From a virus: a DNA stretch of 64,000 bases. Location: positions 124,001-188,000 of the IMG/VR virus record IMGVR_UViG_3300031933_000215; one strand, 5' to 3'. Made by a program: the position numbers and the translations under genes. Positions 34,323 to 43,316 of this stretch are shown here, piece by piece (position 1 is the first letter of the stretch; each line of letters starts with the position of its first letter). Under the pieces are notes generated by a model that was given only the letters and a program-made list of their open reading frames with translations, did no database searches and was not told the origin of the DNA.

Positions 34323-34861
34323 CGTCTGCTCCTTGAACCGTGGCAGTTGCTGTGGCAGTTCGAATGACAGACTGACAGATCCACGATCTCACCGTTGTGA
34401 ATGCGTTCATATAACTCGTTCTGAACTGTTTGGATCAGGTCGGATAGATTTGACCGATCAGCATCGTTTCGAGTGGAAATGTAGGTCGGGTCACCACCGG
34501 CGGTTTTCAAGCTGTGTATGCTCTGGCGGTAATTATTGTTCAGTGCTGCAATACCCCACTCTTTATCGTGATCGCCGTTTGTGTAATTACTGCCAGAATA
34601 ATGACGCGCGGTGTAAACCTTGCGCATTGAAGTACAACGTTCCGCTTCGGCTTTGATCACGTCAACAACGTTACTTGCATCGACATCTCCGGTGTTTGCA
34701 TCAGTACCCCTATCAAAATGAGACAGTTCCACCAGCGGACTTTGGTCCATGTACTTGTCGTCCCGGGCAGAACCCTTCCACCATTTCGCTTGGTCCTTGG
34801 CGTACTGGTTGATGTTGTTATTGACAGCCGCGTGAAAATCACTCCGTTTTAAATCAGCCAT
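34319..34861 (-). CDS. Putative RiPP-like substrate protein with (CHSN)2CHGS tail
   Basis: A 180-residue hydrophilic protein. The first 160 residues are helical and polar ('SDFHAAVNNNINQYAKDQAK', 'NLSDLIQTVQNELYERIHNG'), like a leader or carrier domain. The end is 'CHSNCHSNCHGSRSRR', with Cys165, 169 and 173 at exact 4-residue spacing, each followed by His. A short Cys-rich repeated C-terminal core directly after a SPASM radical SAM gene (1-base gap) is the layout of ribosomally made, post-translationally modified peptides. It could instead be a virion protein modified at its tip, or a metal-binding tail. GAGG lies 9 bases before the ATG. Confidence 0.75.
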   Translation of the reverse strand: MADLKRSDFHAAVNNNINQYAKDQAKWWKGSARDDKYMDQSPLVELSHFDRGTDANTGDVDASNVVDVIKAEAERCTSMRKVYTARHYSGSNYTNGDHDKEWGIAALNNNYRQSIHSLKTAGGDPTYISTRNDADRSNLSDLIQTVQNELYERIHNGEIVDLSVCHSNCHSNCHGSRSRR

Positions 34862-34862
34862 G

Positions 34863-35999
34863 TTAGAATACCTCTACAACTGGGATCGTTTTTGTATCCG
34901 AAGTCAGCGCGGACGGCTCTTTCTCATACCGAATGCCTTCCTCACCCATGAACCCATTGAGTACTTCCTTCAGGATGTCCTGATCGGTGTTTTTCATGGA
35001 CCGCATCATGGACTTTGGAGAAGCACAGATATCGCCCTGCCAATTAAGTTGATGACAATCGCCATTACAAACGTCAAATACGTCACAACTGAAACAGACT
35101 TCGTTCAGGGTGCTTTCGGTTGCAATGTTACATCCACGTCCTTCCGAGAACACGATATCTGAAATGGTTTGATCCAAGGTTCCGAACGTCGTCTCAGGGG
35201 CGCCATTGGGACACCCGCCAATGGTACCATCGGCGTTCAGGGTTAGAATCTTCTGTTCGCATTCCCGACTACGGCACCCGGAAAACGTATTGAATACAGT
35301 GCTGGTCAGCAGGCTTTCTAGGAACATGTTCAAGATCTTTTCGTACGCCTTGTGTTCCAACGTCTGTTCCCACATTTTCAAGAACCACGCGTCCAACTCC
35401 AGATTGGTAGGAAAAATACCGGTGTTCTCACGGGCGTTACCATTCTCAGTGATGCGTTCAAAGTTGATGAACGCAACCCCAAGGTTGGTCATCTTGTTGA
35501 TCAAGTCGATTGGCTCAACATCCATCAGGTCTTTGGACACGCAAATCATGACCGTGACGTCTATGCCTTCGGCCACTAACTTACGGACGTTTTCTTCCCA
35601 CAGCGCTTCTTGGTTGCGGTTCCCTTGCCAACGGATGCTGTAATCCCAGGATGTCCCGATTGAAGTTCCTGCCACTTTCTTCAGAAACGCCAGTCGGTCA
35701 TCTGTCAGCTTATACGTCAGGTTGGTTTGAATACCCCATGTCAAGTTATCCCAGAGTCCATCCAGCTCATCGTAAACCTTTTCCATTTTGTCCAGCGGGC
35801 AGAGCATCGGCTCGCCACCATGGAACGAGATGTTGGCGGAACGGAAGGTGGGGAACTGAGCTTTCAGTCGGTGAAAGAAGTCAATGGTGGCATCCGGGTC
35901 AAACCAACCCTTCTTCCCGTTGGTACCACTTGTGAAACAGTGCTGGCAGTTTAACTGGCAAGTTTCGGTAGTTTTCAGGTAGACCATTAAATCACGCAT
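34863..35999 (-). CDS. Radical SAM/SPASM maturase-like protein (enzyme A)
   Basis: A 378-residue enzyme. The start at 35999 (GAGG 7 bases upstream) places C14-x3-C18-x2-C21 in 'YLKTTETCQLNCQHCFTSG', close to the N-terminus as in anaerobic-sulfatase-maturase-type SPASM proteins. 'ANISFHGGEPMLCPLDKM' gives the GGE motif (about residue 65). The C-terminal 'CRSRECEQKILTLNADGTIG' followed by 'VCFSCDVFDVCNGDCHQLNW' is a full SPASM pattern. Such enzymes form thioether, C-C or formylglycine-type changes in peptides. It directly precedes the Cys-His-tailed protein, its most likely substrate. First gene of the operon. Confidence 0.9.
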   Translation of the reverse strand: MRDLMVYLKTTETCQLNCQHCFTSGTNGKKGWFDPDATIDFFHRLKAQFPTFRSANISFHGGEPMLCPLDKMEKVYDELDGLWDNLTWGIQTNLTYKLTDDRLAFLKKVAGTSIGTSWDYSIRWQGNRNQEALWEENVRKLVAEGIDVTVMICVSKDLMDVEPIDLINKMTNLGVAFINFERITENGNARENTGIFPTNLELDAWFLKMWEQTLEHKAYEKILNMFLESLLTSTVFNTFSGCRSRECEQKILTLNADGTIGGCPNGAPETTFGTLDQTISDIVFSEGRGCNIATESTLNEVCFSCDVFDVCNGDCHQLNWQGDICASPKSMMRSMKNTDQDILKEVLNGFMGEEGIRYEKEPSALTSDTKTIPVVEVF

Positions 36000-36075
36000 G
36001 GTACGTCCTCGTTTATTTCTAATGAATGTCGCTACTGTACAATCATGACCATAAGTAAAAAAAGCAGCAGTGGGC

Positions 36076-37005
36076 TTACACCCACTGTGCCGGCCAAACG
36101 ACCTTCCAACCACCGTTGACGTAGGCTTGCAGTTGATTGTTACGGACCCGCAGACTGGTCTCGTCTGTAGAACCAATTCGCACGTAACGCCCGTCGTGGT
36201 GATTCACGTTCGGGTTAGCGTGGGTGGCAAGTGCGACACCCACGGCGTGTGGTGACATGTACCGGGTTTTGGTGGACATGTCCGCCGCCTGGGTATCCGT
36301 GGCCATTTTGTAGTTTTCGACGTCCCCCAGTCCCACCTGGGCCTTAGTAACCTTGTGTGGGTTGGTGCCGTCTTCCATGTGGTCGACCAAGCGGTTCTCG
36401 ACTCGGTTTCGATCTTCGGCTGCTTCTTCAAACAACATCAACGCGTAGGCACGCGTTTCATCGTGAAGTGCTTGGTCACCAGCCATGATCGCCTGAACAA
36501 TCCGTTCCAGTTCGGTGACAACCGGCTCAAACCCATACAGTTCCCACAAGGCGTGCAGGTGGCCAGCCGCTGGGTACTCGTTAGGCTTGCCGATGATGTT
36601 GGCCCACTCCACGGGCCGATCTTCTTCAGCCAGTGTGTCGATCACCTGCTGGAGTGCGTCGGTTGAAACTGCAAAGTCTCCACCCACTACCTGGTAATCC
36701 AGGAACACACTGGTCGAAACATTGGGGTTAACAACGATGATCGCCCCACAGACTTCCAGACCGCTTCGGGTCGTGGCCCGTTCGTACAGGTAAGTGGCGA
36801 TATAATCATCGCCCTTACGAAGCTCTGCACCTGACACATCCCGGAGGACCATGTCGCGGGTGTAGAACCCGCCGTAATTGGGAACCAAGACCCGGTAGTT
36901 ACCGGTGGTCACGGCGGCGTCCAGATCGTGTCGCTCGCCCAGGATGCGGTTATCCGGATTCCGGCCCGTCAAATCCAACGGGTATTTGTTAACAATGAGT
37001 GACAT
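36076..37005 (-). CDS. Tail-fibre/baseplate-like structural protein
   Basis: A 309-residue protein. The N-terminal 130 residues ('LVPNYGGFYTRDMVLRDVSG', 'TSVFLDYQVVGGDFAVS') match the N-terminus of the next gene upstream ('IPQAAPFYVESFEIRDQATG', 'VSMTYQTIGGHWGFSDQ'). 'DHMEDGTNPHKVTKAQVGLG' with 'VENYKMATDTQAADM' is the NPH-x-VTKxQVGL repeat common in phage tail fibres. The C-terminus ('GGWKVVWPAQWV') looks like a small tip. Likely a fibre or fibre-attachment protein. Confidence 0.75.
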   Translation of the reverse strand: MSLIVNKYPLDLTGRNPDNRILGERHDLDAAVTTGNYRVLVPNYGGFYTRDMVLRDVSGAELRKGDDYIATYLYERATTRSGLEVCGAIIVVNPNVSTSVFLDYQVVGGDFAVSTDALQQVIDTLAEEDRPVEWANIIGKPNEYPAAGHLHALWELYGFEPVVTELERIVQAIMAGDQALHDETRAYALMLFEEAAEDRNRVENRLVDHMEDGTNPHKVTKAQVGLGDVENYKMATDTQAADMSTKTRYMSPHAVGVALATHANPNVNHHDGRYVRIGSTDETSLRVRNNQLQAYVNGGWKVVWPAQWV

Positions 37006-37021
37006 TTAGACTTCTCCGAAG

Positions 37022-38668
37022 TTAGGCTTCAAGTTGGGCGGACGCGTCATCGAATGCCGCAATCAGGGTGTCCGTGACGTCTTGGGCACCGGCACCGACG
37101 GTGGGAATCGGTGTCCGACCACTTCCACGGGTTGGGTAGTACAGACCAGGATCGGGCAGGAACTGACCTGTCGGTTGACGCACTGGGATGAATGTAATTC
37201 CTTCAGCGGGAACGTTGGTCACATCCAGTGACAGTTCCATGACCCGCTCAGCGCCGGTACCGGTGATACCCAACATGAAATCCCGCATGGGCGGGATGCC
37301 GTTCAGTGTGGTTATGTTTACCGTTTCGTTTGTCCAGTCGGCTTCAATACTAACCCACGCTTTACGTCCATCGGGTCCTGGTACGCTACCAAGCATGTGA
37401 AGGGGTTCGTCGGTTTCACTGAGGTGATAAAACGGCAGATGTTCATCGCGTCCGAAACTGTCTCCAGAGGTGAAGTCCCAGGTATACGTTGCGAAATACA
37501 CAAATTGCGTGTACATGTCGTCCTTGATGTCACCATACGTCATGTTCTCCAGCATTTGGGAGTTAGCAGCCGTGCCCAACAGGATGTCCTGTTTCAACCC
37601 TTCGAGGGTCATCCCAAATGTCCGGTCGGTGTCGTAAGCGGTACCATCGACCCGGAGGTAATTCTGCAAGATACCGTTGATGGTATCCATGCTGATTGCG
37701 CCGATATCCGCAGCGGTAATTCCGTGGGGGTTATTGGTGTCACTGAAATGCGGTTCCAGAACCTCGTCCTTGAGGGCTTGGATGACCACCTCTACCAGAT
37801 ACGGGGTCATGTACCGGTCGTTACGGGTCCCGTCATACGCTTCGCCCGGTGTGGCGATTCCGAAGTTCTGTACTAGCGAAAGACCTACGTCGGCTTTATC
37901 AGTACCGTGGGGGTTGTCGGCGTTCAGGTGTTCGTCAATTTCCCGTTGTACAGCTGCCCCTACAGCAACGTCCGTCGACTTCGGTGACATATAACGGTCA
38001 CTGCGGAGTCCTTCGGCTGCCTCGGTCTCGTTGGCCATCGGGAAGTTTTGTACGTACTCCAGCCCCACCTGTTTCTTGGTGACCATGTGAGGGTTGTCCC
38101 GACTGTTCATGTGGTCGGTTACAGTCCCCGCTTCCGTATCACCCAGTGCACGATTGATATCACCGATGGCTTCAACCACTTCTTCGAAACCGATCAGTTC
38201 ACCGGTGCCCTGATCGTGTGGGATCGGTGGGAACAACGCCGGGAGTGTGTCAATCTGACTCCATGCGCGAGTCAATGGGTTGACAGCTTTATTCGACAGC
38301 TCTTCCAATACGGCTTGATCTGAGAAGCCCCAGTGACCCCCGATGGTTTGGTAGGTCATGGACACAATACCACCGATATCGCGACTCAGGAAGCGCAGAG
38401 AACCTGCCAGAGCCTTACCGGTGTTGTTGGAGCCTTCGGGGAAATAGTGACCAAAGAGAAAGTCACGTCCTTCCTTATACAGACGACCAGTTGCTTGGTC
38501 ACGGATCTCAAACGACTCCACGTAAAACGGAGCCGCCTGAGGGATGATGAAATAATAGTCATCCCGGCCAGGGACCTGCAGGGTCTGCAACTCCCCATCG
38601 ATTTTGTTTGCCGGGTTGGTACCGTACGGGTCGAACTCGTACAGTCCCGTGGTGTTTACAGTAGCCAT
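37022..38668 (-). CDS. Tail-fibre-like structural protein with NPHxVTK repeats
   Basis: A 548-residue protein, homologous at its N-terminus to the previous gene. It has three consecutive fibre repeats: 'NPHMVTKKQVGLEYVQNFPM', 'NPHGTDKADVGLSLVQNFGI' and 'NPHGITAADIGAISMDTING', each preceded by His/Asp ('DHM', 'EHL', 'PHF'). The remaining 200 residues are beta-rich ('YFATYTWDFTSGDSFGRDEH'). Probably a long fibre or baseplate-attached component; receptor specificity cannot be read. Confidence 0.78.
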   Translation of the reverse strand: MATVNTTGLYEFDPYGTNPANKIDGELQTLQVPGRDDYYFIIPQAAPFYVESFEIRDQATGRLYKEGRDFLFGHYFPEGSNNTGKALAGSLRFLSRDIGGIVSMTYQTIGGHWGFSDQAVLEELSNKAVNPLTRAWSQIDTLPALFPPIPHDQGTGELIGFEEVVEAIGDINRALGDTEAGTVTDHMNSRDNPHMVTKKQVGLEYVQNFPMANETEAAEGLRSDRYMSPKSTDVAVGAAVQREIDEHLNADNPHGTDKADVGLSLVQNFGIATPGEAYDGTRNDRYMTPYLVEVVIQALKDEVLEPHFSDTNNPHGITAADIGAISMDTINGILQNYLRVDGTAYDTDRTFGMTLEGLKQDILLGTAANSQMLENMTYGDIKDDMYTQFVYFATYTWDFTSGDSFGRDEHLPFYHLSETDEPLHMLGSVPGPDGRKAWVSIEADWTNETVNITTLNGIPPMRDFMLGITGTGAERVMELSLDVTNVPAEGITFIPVRQPTGQFLPDPGLYYPTRGSGRTPIPTVGAGAQDVTDTLIAAFDDASAQLEA

Positions 38669-38760
38669 GACCTCTCCTTACATGGTGTTTGGGCTGGTAG
38701 GCTGATCAATGGTTTGAGATCATAAGATTGACGCTTAACGCCTTAAACGAGGACATGCCT

Positions 38761-40008
38761 ATGTACAGTCTACACAGCGCTCATGTGCGGGTGGATCGTC
38801 GCAACGACCGTTGGGAGAAGAAAGACCTTGCCAACACCACTCTGCTTTCTTTGCGTAATGACTACGATGAGATCTGGTTATTCATCGACCATTACAGTTT
38901 TGACGCACCCCGAGCGTTGTACTTTGGGGACGTCATTCAACAAACGTACGACGACCCTAACGAACTCACACTCACCGAGTGGTTGTCGCAGGTTGGAAAC
39001 CAAACACTTCCGTTCCGGGCCACAGTTCCCCGACTCGATCCCAGTTACGTGAAATACGCACACGCTTGGCAACTCGGGTACACATTCACACCGGTGGGCG
39101 ACCCGGGAACCGTCCAGCAAGGTGGTAGTCGGTTTGACAAAACCGATCTGAAAGTTTACAAGGAAGGGATGGATAACGACTTTGTCGGTAAACACGCCAT
39201 TTTCAGTGTAAACGGTTTTCACCACATCACCGATTACGGACCGGACGGCGTGTTCGTTGTGGGCGGTAACCATTCATTGCGTCACGCCAACGACAACCAA
39301 ATCGGTCTATTGTCGTTTGAGGACATTGGTGAGATCAAATGCGTTCCAATCACCGATGACATGGTCACCGGAAACCAAGGCGACGTACCGCTGCGCAAGG
39401 GCGCTTACGTCACCATTCCGGACCACATCGACATTGAGAACAAAACCACACTGCTCGTCCTGGGTGGTTATCTTCAAGTGCTGGGTAAGACCTACACCCG
39501 AGTGAGCGATCGAACGTATCGTATTCAACTGGAACAATTGAACCTTTTGGAACGGTACTACGACAGTCGTCCGTATTTGGACTTCAGTTCATTGGGTCTG
39601 GATGTTAATGACGATAATCCGACCATGGTAAGTATCGATGAGTTTTTCCAAGACGATACGCTTCGCGCTTACCTAACGCTCCCTCAGAGTTTCTTGATCG
39701 TAGTGGACGCCGACAGCTTCTTCCAAGAACTGGAACCGCTGGAGCGATCGGGGTTGCCGGGTCGGTATTACGCACACACCGACTATCACCCGTATCCCGT
39801 GGTCGGCGCGTACGGACGCACCTTGGAATACCACACCCTTCAAGAAGACGGTACATTGGTATTGGCAACGGTTCGTAACCAACGCCATAATTACGACTTC
39901 TATCGTCAACCGTGGATGACTAACGAGCGGGTGGATTCGGGCCGATACCCCGAATGGCCGCATCAAGAAGGAGAGGCATACACCCGTCTGATCGGGGTTG
40001 AGAAGTAG
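38761..40008 (+). CDS. Virion-like protein of unknown family
   Basis: A 415-residue protein. The start at 38761 lies 8 bases after GAGG; ATG 38755 is too close to that site. It is beta-rich and Tyr/Asp-rich ('RNDYDEIWLFIDHYSFDAPR', 'ALYFGDVIQQTYDD', 'LLVLGGYLQVLGKTYTRVSD'), without membrane segments. It is a lone plus-strand gene between minus-strand blocks, ended by a bidirectional hairpin. A structural role is guessed from composition and neighbours. Confidence 0.6.
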   Translation: MYSLHSAHVRVDRRNDRWEKKDLANTTLLSLRNDYDEIWLFIDHYSFDAPRALYFGDVIQQTYDDPNELTLTEWLSQVGNQTLPFRATVPRLDPSYVKYAHAWQLGYTFTPVGDPGTVQQGGSRFDKTDLKVYKEGMDNDFVGKHAIFSVNGFHHITDYGPDGVFVVGGNHSLRHANDNQIGLLSFEDIGEIKCVPITDDMVTGNQGDVPLRKGAYVTIPDHIDIENKTTLLVLGGYLQVLGKTYTRVSDRTYRIQLEQLNLLERYYDSRPYLDFSSLGLDVNDDNPTMVSIDEFFQDDTLRAYLTLPQSFLIVVDADSFFQELEPLERSGLPGRYYAHTDYHPYPVVGAYGRTLEYHTLQEDGTLVLATVRNQRHNYDFYRQPWMTNERVDSGRYPEWPHQEGEAYTRLIGVEK

Positions 40009-40015
40009 CGACGAC

Positions 40016-40044
40016 ATAAAGCCCGCCTCGAAGGCGGGCTTTAT
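40016..40044. terminator. Bidirectional terminator
   Basis: ATAAAGCCCGCC/GGCGGGCTTTAT with loop TCGAA lies between the convergent stops at 40008 and 40058, with T-rich ends on both strands and the CATAAA...TTATG frame. Confidence 0.9.
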
Positions 40045-40057
40045 TATGCCGTTGGGA

Positions 40058-40741
40058 TCAGTCCTTACCGGAGCTTCCAAAGCCCTTATCGCCACGTTCG
40101 GTGACGGTATCGAACTCGTCCACCCATTGTGGATTCACCGGGTAGCATTTGGTGACCACATACTGCGCCACCCGCTCACCCGGTTGGATTTCCATGACCC
40201 GGTGAGTTTCGGTTTCATGACGATTCCACAACGCCAGTTTCAGCTCACCTTGGTAGTCGGAGTCAATAACCCCAACCAAGTTACCCAACACCACGCCTTT
40301 ACACCCCAAGCCACTGCGCGGTAGGATCAGACCCACAAAGTTAGGATGACCCAGATGCATGGCAACCCCGCTGTGAACCGTTGCCATTTCACCGGGTTGG
40401 AGGATCAGTGGTTCTTTACCGACGTAACGCAGGTCGTACGCTGCGCTCCCCGACGTGGCGTGACCCGACTCTTTGTACCGCCACTTGATCTGAGCGGCGA
40501 GTGTCTCGTCCATACCTTCAAAGGCTTCTTCAACGAAACGGGCTTTTGGGGTGACACACTCCACGTTGATAATTTGGGAATACGGGTTTCCCTCCACCAA
40601 GTGTTCGGCGGGGGTGTCCAACACGGAAGTCAGACCGGAGGGACGGGGCTTGCGTTTCAGGGTCACCGAGTTTTCATCCTGGTGGACTGTGGTGACTGTC
40701 ACGGCGTCTTTTTCAGTGAATTCATCGTTGTCTTTGGACAT
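40058..40741 (-). CDS. dut: dUTPase (trimeric type) with N-terminal extension
   Basis: A 227-residue enzyme containing all five trimeric dUTPase motifs: 'SAAYDLRY' (about 99-106), 'PRSGLG' (141-146), 'GVIDSDYQGELKL' (157-169), 'ERVAQYVV' (189-196) and the C-terminal P-loop-like 'RGDKGFGSSG' (216-225). It hydrolyses dUTP to dUMP, keeping uracil out of phage DNA and supplying dTTP synthesis. An N-terminal extension of about 80 residues beyond the usual 150-residue enzyme has no recognised domain. It lies 12 bases after the SbcC-like gene and is probably co-transcribed. Confidence 0.93.
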   Translation of the reverse strand: MSKDNDEFTEKDAVTVTTVHQDENSVTLKRKPRPSGLTSVLDTPAEHLVEGNPYSQIINVECVTPKARFVEEAFEGMDETLAAQIKWRYKESGHATSGSAAYDLRYVGKEPLILQPGEMATVHSGVAMHLGHPNFVGLILPRSGLGCKGVVLGNLVGVIDSDYQGELKLALWNRHETETHRVMEIQPGERVAQYVVTKCYPVNPQWVDEFDTVTERGDKGFGSSGKD

Positions 40742-40752
40742 GGTTCGATTCC

Positions 40753-43242
40753 TCAGGCTATGGTTACGTGTTGGTTGTAGGTTTGTGGGACGGTGATGTT
40801 GTTGGGGTCCAAGACACAGATCTCGGCTTGGTTGAACGCCCCGTGTACGGATGAGAAGTGGGAGATGTAGAAGATCTGGTTGACCTGACCCAACTCCATC
40901 ATGCGGTTCAAGAACGGAATCAGGTTCTGACGGTGTTGCTCGTCAAAGGTACTGCCAAACTCATCCAGGTACAACGGGTAGTGGGAGATGTTCAAGAACT
41001 TCATCACCAGCAGTTTGAACGCGAAGTTCACGATGTCCCGTTGGGAACTGGAACCCAAAGCGATGTCTGGGGCCGTGACCGACCCGTTGTTAACGTCCAG
41101 TGGGAACTTGTACGTCAGTTCGTCTTTTTCCATCGGGGACGGCATGACTTTCATTGGGTACGTCCAAATCTCATCACTGACGCTGTTGATGAGTTTCACC
41201 ACCACCTGCATGAACCCCATTAAGTAACGACCAATCAACCCGTCGGTGGGGCCGAGGGCCTTCACCAAGGCCTGATACTCTTTTTGGGCCGTGACGCTCT
41301 GGTCGTGTTGGGTTTGTATCTCACGCAGCACCCCTTCACGGACTTCCATCCGCGATAGCGACTCTTGTTCCTGAGCCAGCTGTATTTGCAAGTGACGGGT
41401 CTCTTCGGAAATGGCGTCCTGATACAGCGACTCCCGGTGCGTGTCCATGTCTTTAAAGAACGCTTCCAAATCCGCAATGGTGCTTTCCATGGCTTCTTTG
41501 AACCGAACCCGGTTGCGTTTGTGCGCGTCCAGTTCTTGAATTTCACGACCCAGTGTGCGTAACCGTTGGGTGGTGTTCTCGATCTCCTGTTCCAGTTGCT
41601 TACGGTGACGGTCGGTGCGGGTCAAAGCGTCCCGATCAATGGCATCCACGTAACGCAAGCGGTGTTCGATCACCTCCACTTCTTGTTTGAGTTCGTTGAG
41701 TTTGTTCAGGTTCTGCATGGCGTTGTTCCAGGACAACGCGTCGTTGAGATAATCCTTGGGCTGGCGGAACATGATTTTGTGCTCAACACACACGTCCCAA
41801 ACCGGCGCAAACCGTTGGTTTTCATTCACCAACTTCCGGAACGCCCGAACGTACGTCATGTACTCCTCGAACTTCTCTAGGTACTCCTTGAGGTGTTCCA
41901 TCTCCTTTTCAATCGCCGCAATGCGGGGACCACGTTCATCAATGGCTTGTTGGATGGCTTTGACTTCGGTTGGGTTCACCCCCGGTTGGAAGTCGTGTTC
42001 ACAGTTCGGGCAATGAACCGTCTCACACCCTTTGAGTCGTGACAACCGCCGCGCATCAGTGTTCTGATCGTTGTCCAAGGCCAGATGGGTTTTCTCCAAG
42101 TGCCGGTACCGCTCGTGGGCCTCTTTACCTTTCGCACTACTGAAACGCTCGTCGGCGTTGTTCGGGATAGTCTGAATCAAGTTGACCCATTCGTCGAATA
42201 CTTGTGCCAACGTCTCATGCGGACGACGGTCTTGGGGAATGTCCACCAGCGGGAAGATGCCTTGATAGTGATCCACGGCTTGTTTGGGTTCGAGCATCTG
42301 TTGGCTCAGTGACTTGACCTGTTGGCGCAGATCGTTGATTTGGGTCTCACTGAGTTCCGTGTCACGACTGGGAGCTTGTTCGTTGAGCTTCTGAAACTCC
42401 TCGGTCATGCGTTCCAACAACGTTTGCTGGCGACGGTACTCCTCGTTCTGTTCCGCACAGTACGCCTCAAACGCCGTTTCGTCTTCCAGTCCCGGAATGG
42501 CGTCCGGCAGCTGATAACGCAGTAGTTTCTCTGCCCGATCTGTCAGTGTCTTCAGATGATCACCCACCTCCCGTTCGTCCCGGTAATTCGATTGCACTCC
42601 GGCCTTGCGCTCTTCAAACAGCCGATCGAGTTTGGCGGTGAGTTCTTTGATGCGGGTTCGGTGATGACTCAAAACGTTGTCATCCGGTAGATCGTGATTC
42701 TCCTGACCCATACGCTTGGTCAGATGCTTCACCACGCCCTGCTGGTCTCGATGGGCCGTCTTGGCTTTATGGAACACGTTAAAGGCAAACCCCAAATCCA
42801 CCGGCGCCAGACGGGTGAGCCACTCCCGACGTTTGGCCGTGCTCAGGGAGGTAAACGGGGTGATGCCCACCAAGAGGTTATGGATCTCTCGGTTAAGACC
42901 GAACTCGTCCCACACCAGCTCCTTCTGAACCGCAAAGGTGTTGCCCTTGTTCAACTCCTCACCGTTCTTGACGAAGGAGTGATGGCCCGACCCGCCAGTG
43001 TACTCAGACACCAGTTCGTAATTGTCGTTCAAGTTACGCAGTCGCACTTCTTTACGACCACCTTTCGCAAACCCACTGTGGTGTGCAGGGAGCGGGGTAA
43101 GTTCTTCCAGGACCGACGACTTGCCCGAACCGTTACTGCCGATCAACAACTGCAGGTCCTGTTTCGGTCGGAACTCAAAACGTTGAATGTTCGACAACAT
43201 CAAACGCTTGTACTTTTCCAACAGCAAATAAGTAATGCGCAT
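40753..43242 (-). CDS. SbcC/gp46-like recombination ATPase (SMC/Rad50 type)
   Basis: An 829-residue protein. The start at 43242 ('MRITYLLLEKYKRLMLSNIQ') is chosen for family fit and AGAGAAAG upstream. Walker A is 'GSNGSGKSS' (about 35-43). Long coiled-coil arms flank a zinc-hook 'HCPNCEHDF' near residue 400. The C-terminal ATPase part has a signature-like 'SSSQRDIVNFAF', Walker B 'YPLYLDEFGSTFDE' and H-loop 'YISHFSSVH'. Such proteins pair with an SbcD/gp47-type nuclease to process DNA ends; no such nuclease is in this window. Length is shorter than bacterial SbcC (about 1050) and longer than T4 gp46 (560). Confidence 0.88.
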   Translation of the reverse strand: MRITYLLLEKYKRLMLSNIQRFEFRPKQDLQLLIGSNGSGKSSVLEELTPLPAHHSGFAKGGRKEVRLRNLNDNYELVSEYTGGSGHHSFVKNGEELNKGNTFAVQKELVWDEFGLNREIHNLLVGITPFTSLSTAKRREWLTRLAPVDLGFAFNVFHKAKTAHRDQQGVVKHLTKRMGQENHDLPDDNVLSHHRTRIKELTAKLDRLFEERKAGVQSNYRDEREVGDHLKTLTDRAEKLLRYQLPDAIPGLEDETAFEAYCAEQNEEYRRQQTLLERMTEEFQKLNEQAPSRDTELSETQINDLRQQVKSLSQQMLEPKQAVDHYQGIFPLVDIPQDRRPHETLAQVFDEWVNLIQTIPNNADERFSSAKGKEAHERYRHLEKTHLALDNDQNTDARRLSRLKGCETVHCPNCEHDFQPGVNPTEVKAIQQAIDERGPRIAAIEKEMEHLKEYLEKFEEYMTYVRAFRKLVNENQRFAPVWDVCVEHKIMFRQPKDYLNDALSWNNAMQNLNKLNELKQEVEVIEHRLRYVDAIDRDALTRTDRHRKQLEQEIENTTQRLRTLGREIQELDAHKRNRVRFKEAMESTIADLEAFFKDMDTHRESLYQDAISEETRHLQIQLAQEQESLSRMEVREGVLREIQTQHDQSVTAQKEYQALVKALGPTDGLIGRYLMGFMQVVVKLINSVSDEIWTYPMKVMPSPMEKDELTYKFPLDVNNGSVTAPDIALGSSSQRDIVNFAFKLLVMKFLNISHYPLYLDEFGSTFDEQHRQNLIPFLNRMMELGQVNQIFYISHFSSVHGAFNQAEICVLDPNNITVPQTYNQHVTIA

Positions 43243-43316
43243 GTCGTTACTTTCTCTATTTTGGCGGTTAATCTCTATAGGAAAAGACCCCACAGTAGAA
43301 GTTCAGGAGACCTCTA

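Noticed and set aside
34319-35999. Known His-Xaa-Ser or SCIFF-type peptide system
   Set aside because: The tail is CHSN repeats, not HxS repeats, and Cys count and spacing do not fit the six-Cys pattern of SCIFF; I left the class unassigned.
40753-43242. A complete SbcCD/gp46-gp47 operon
   Set aside because: No nuclease partner of the SbcD type lies beside it; the neighbours are dUTPase and the spike gene.
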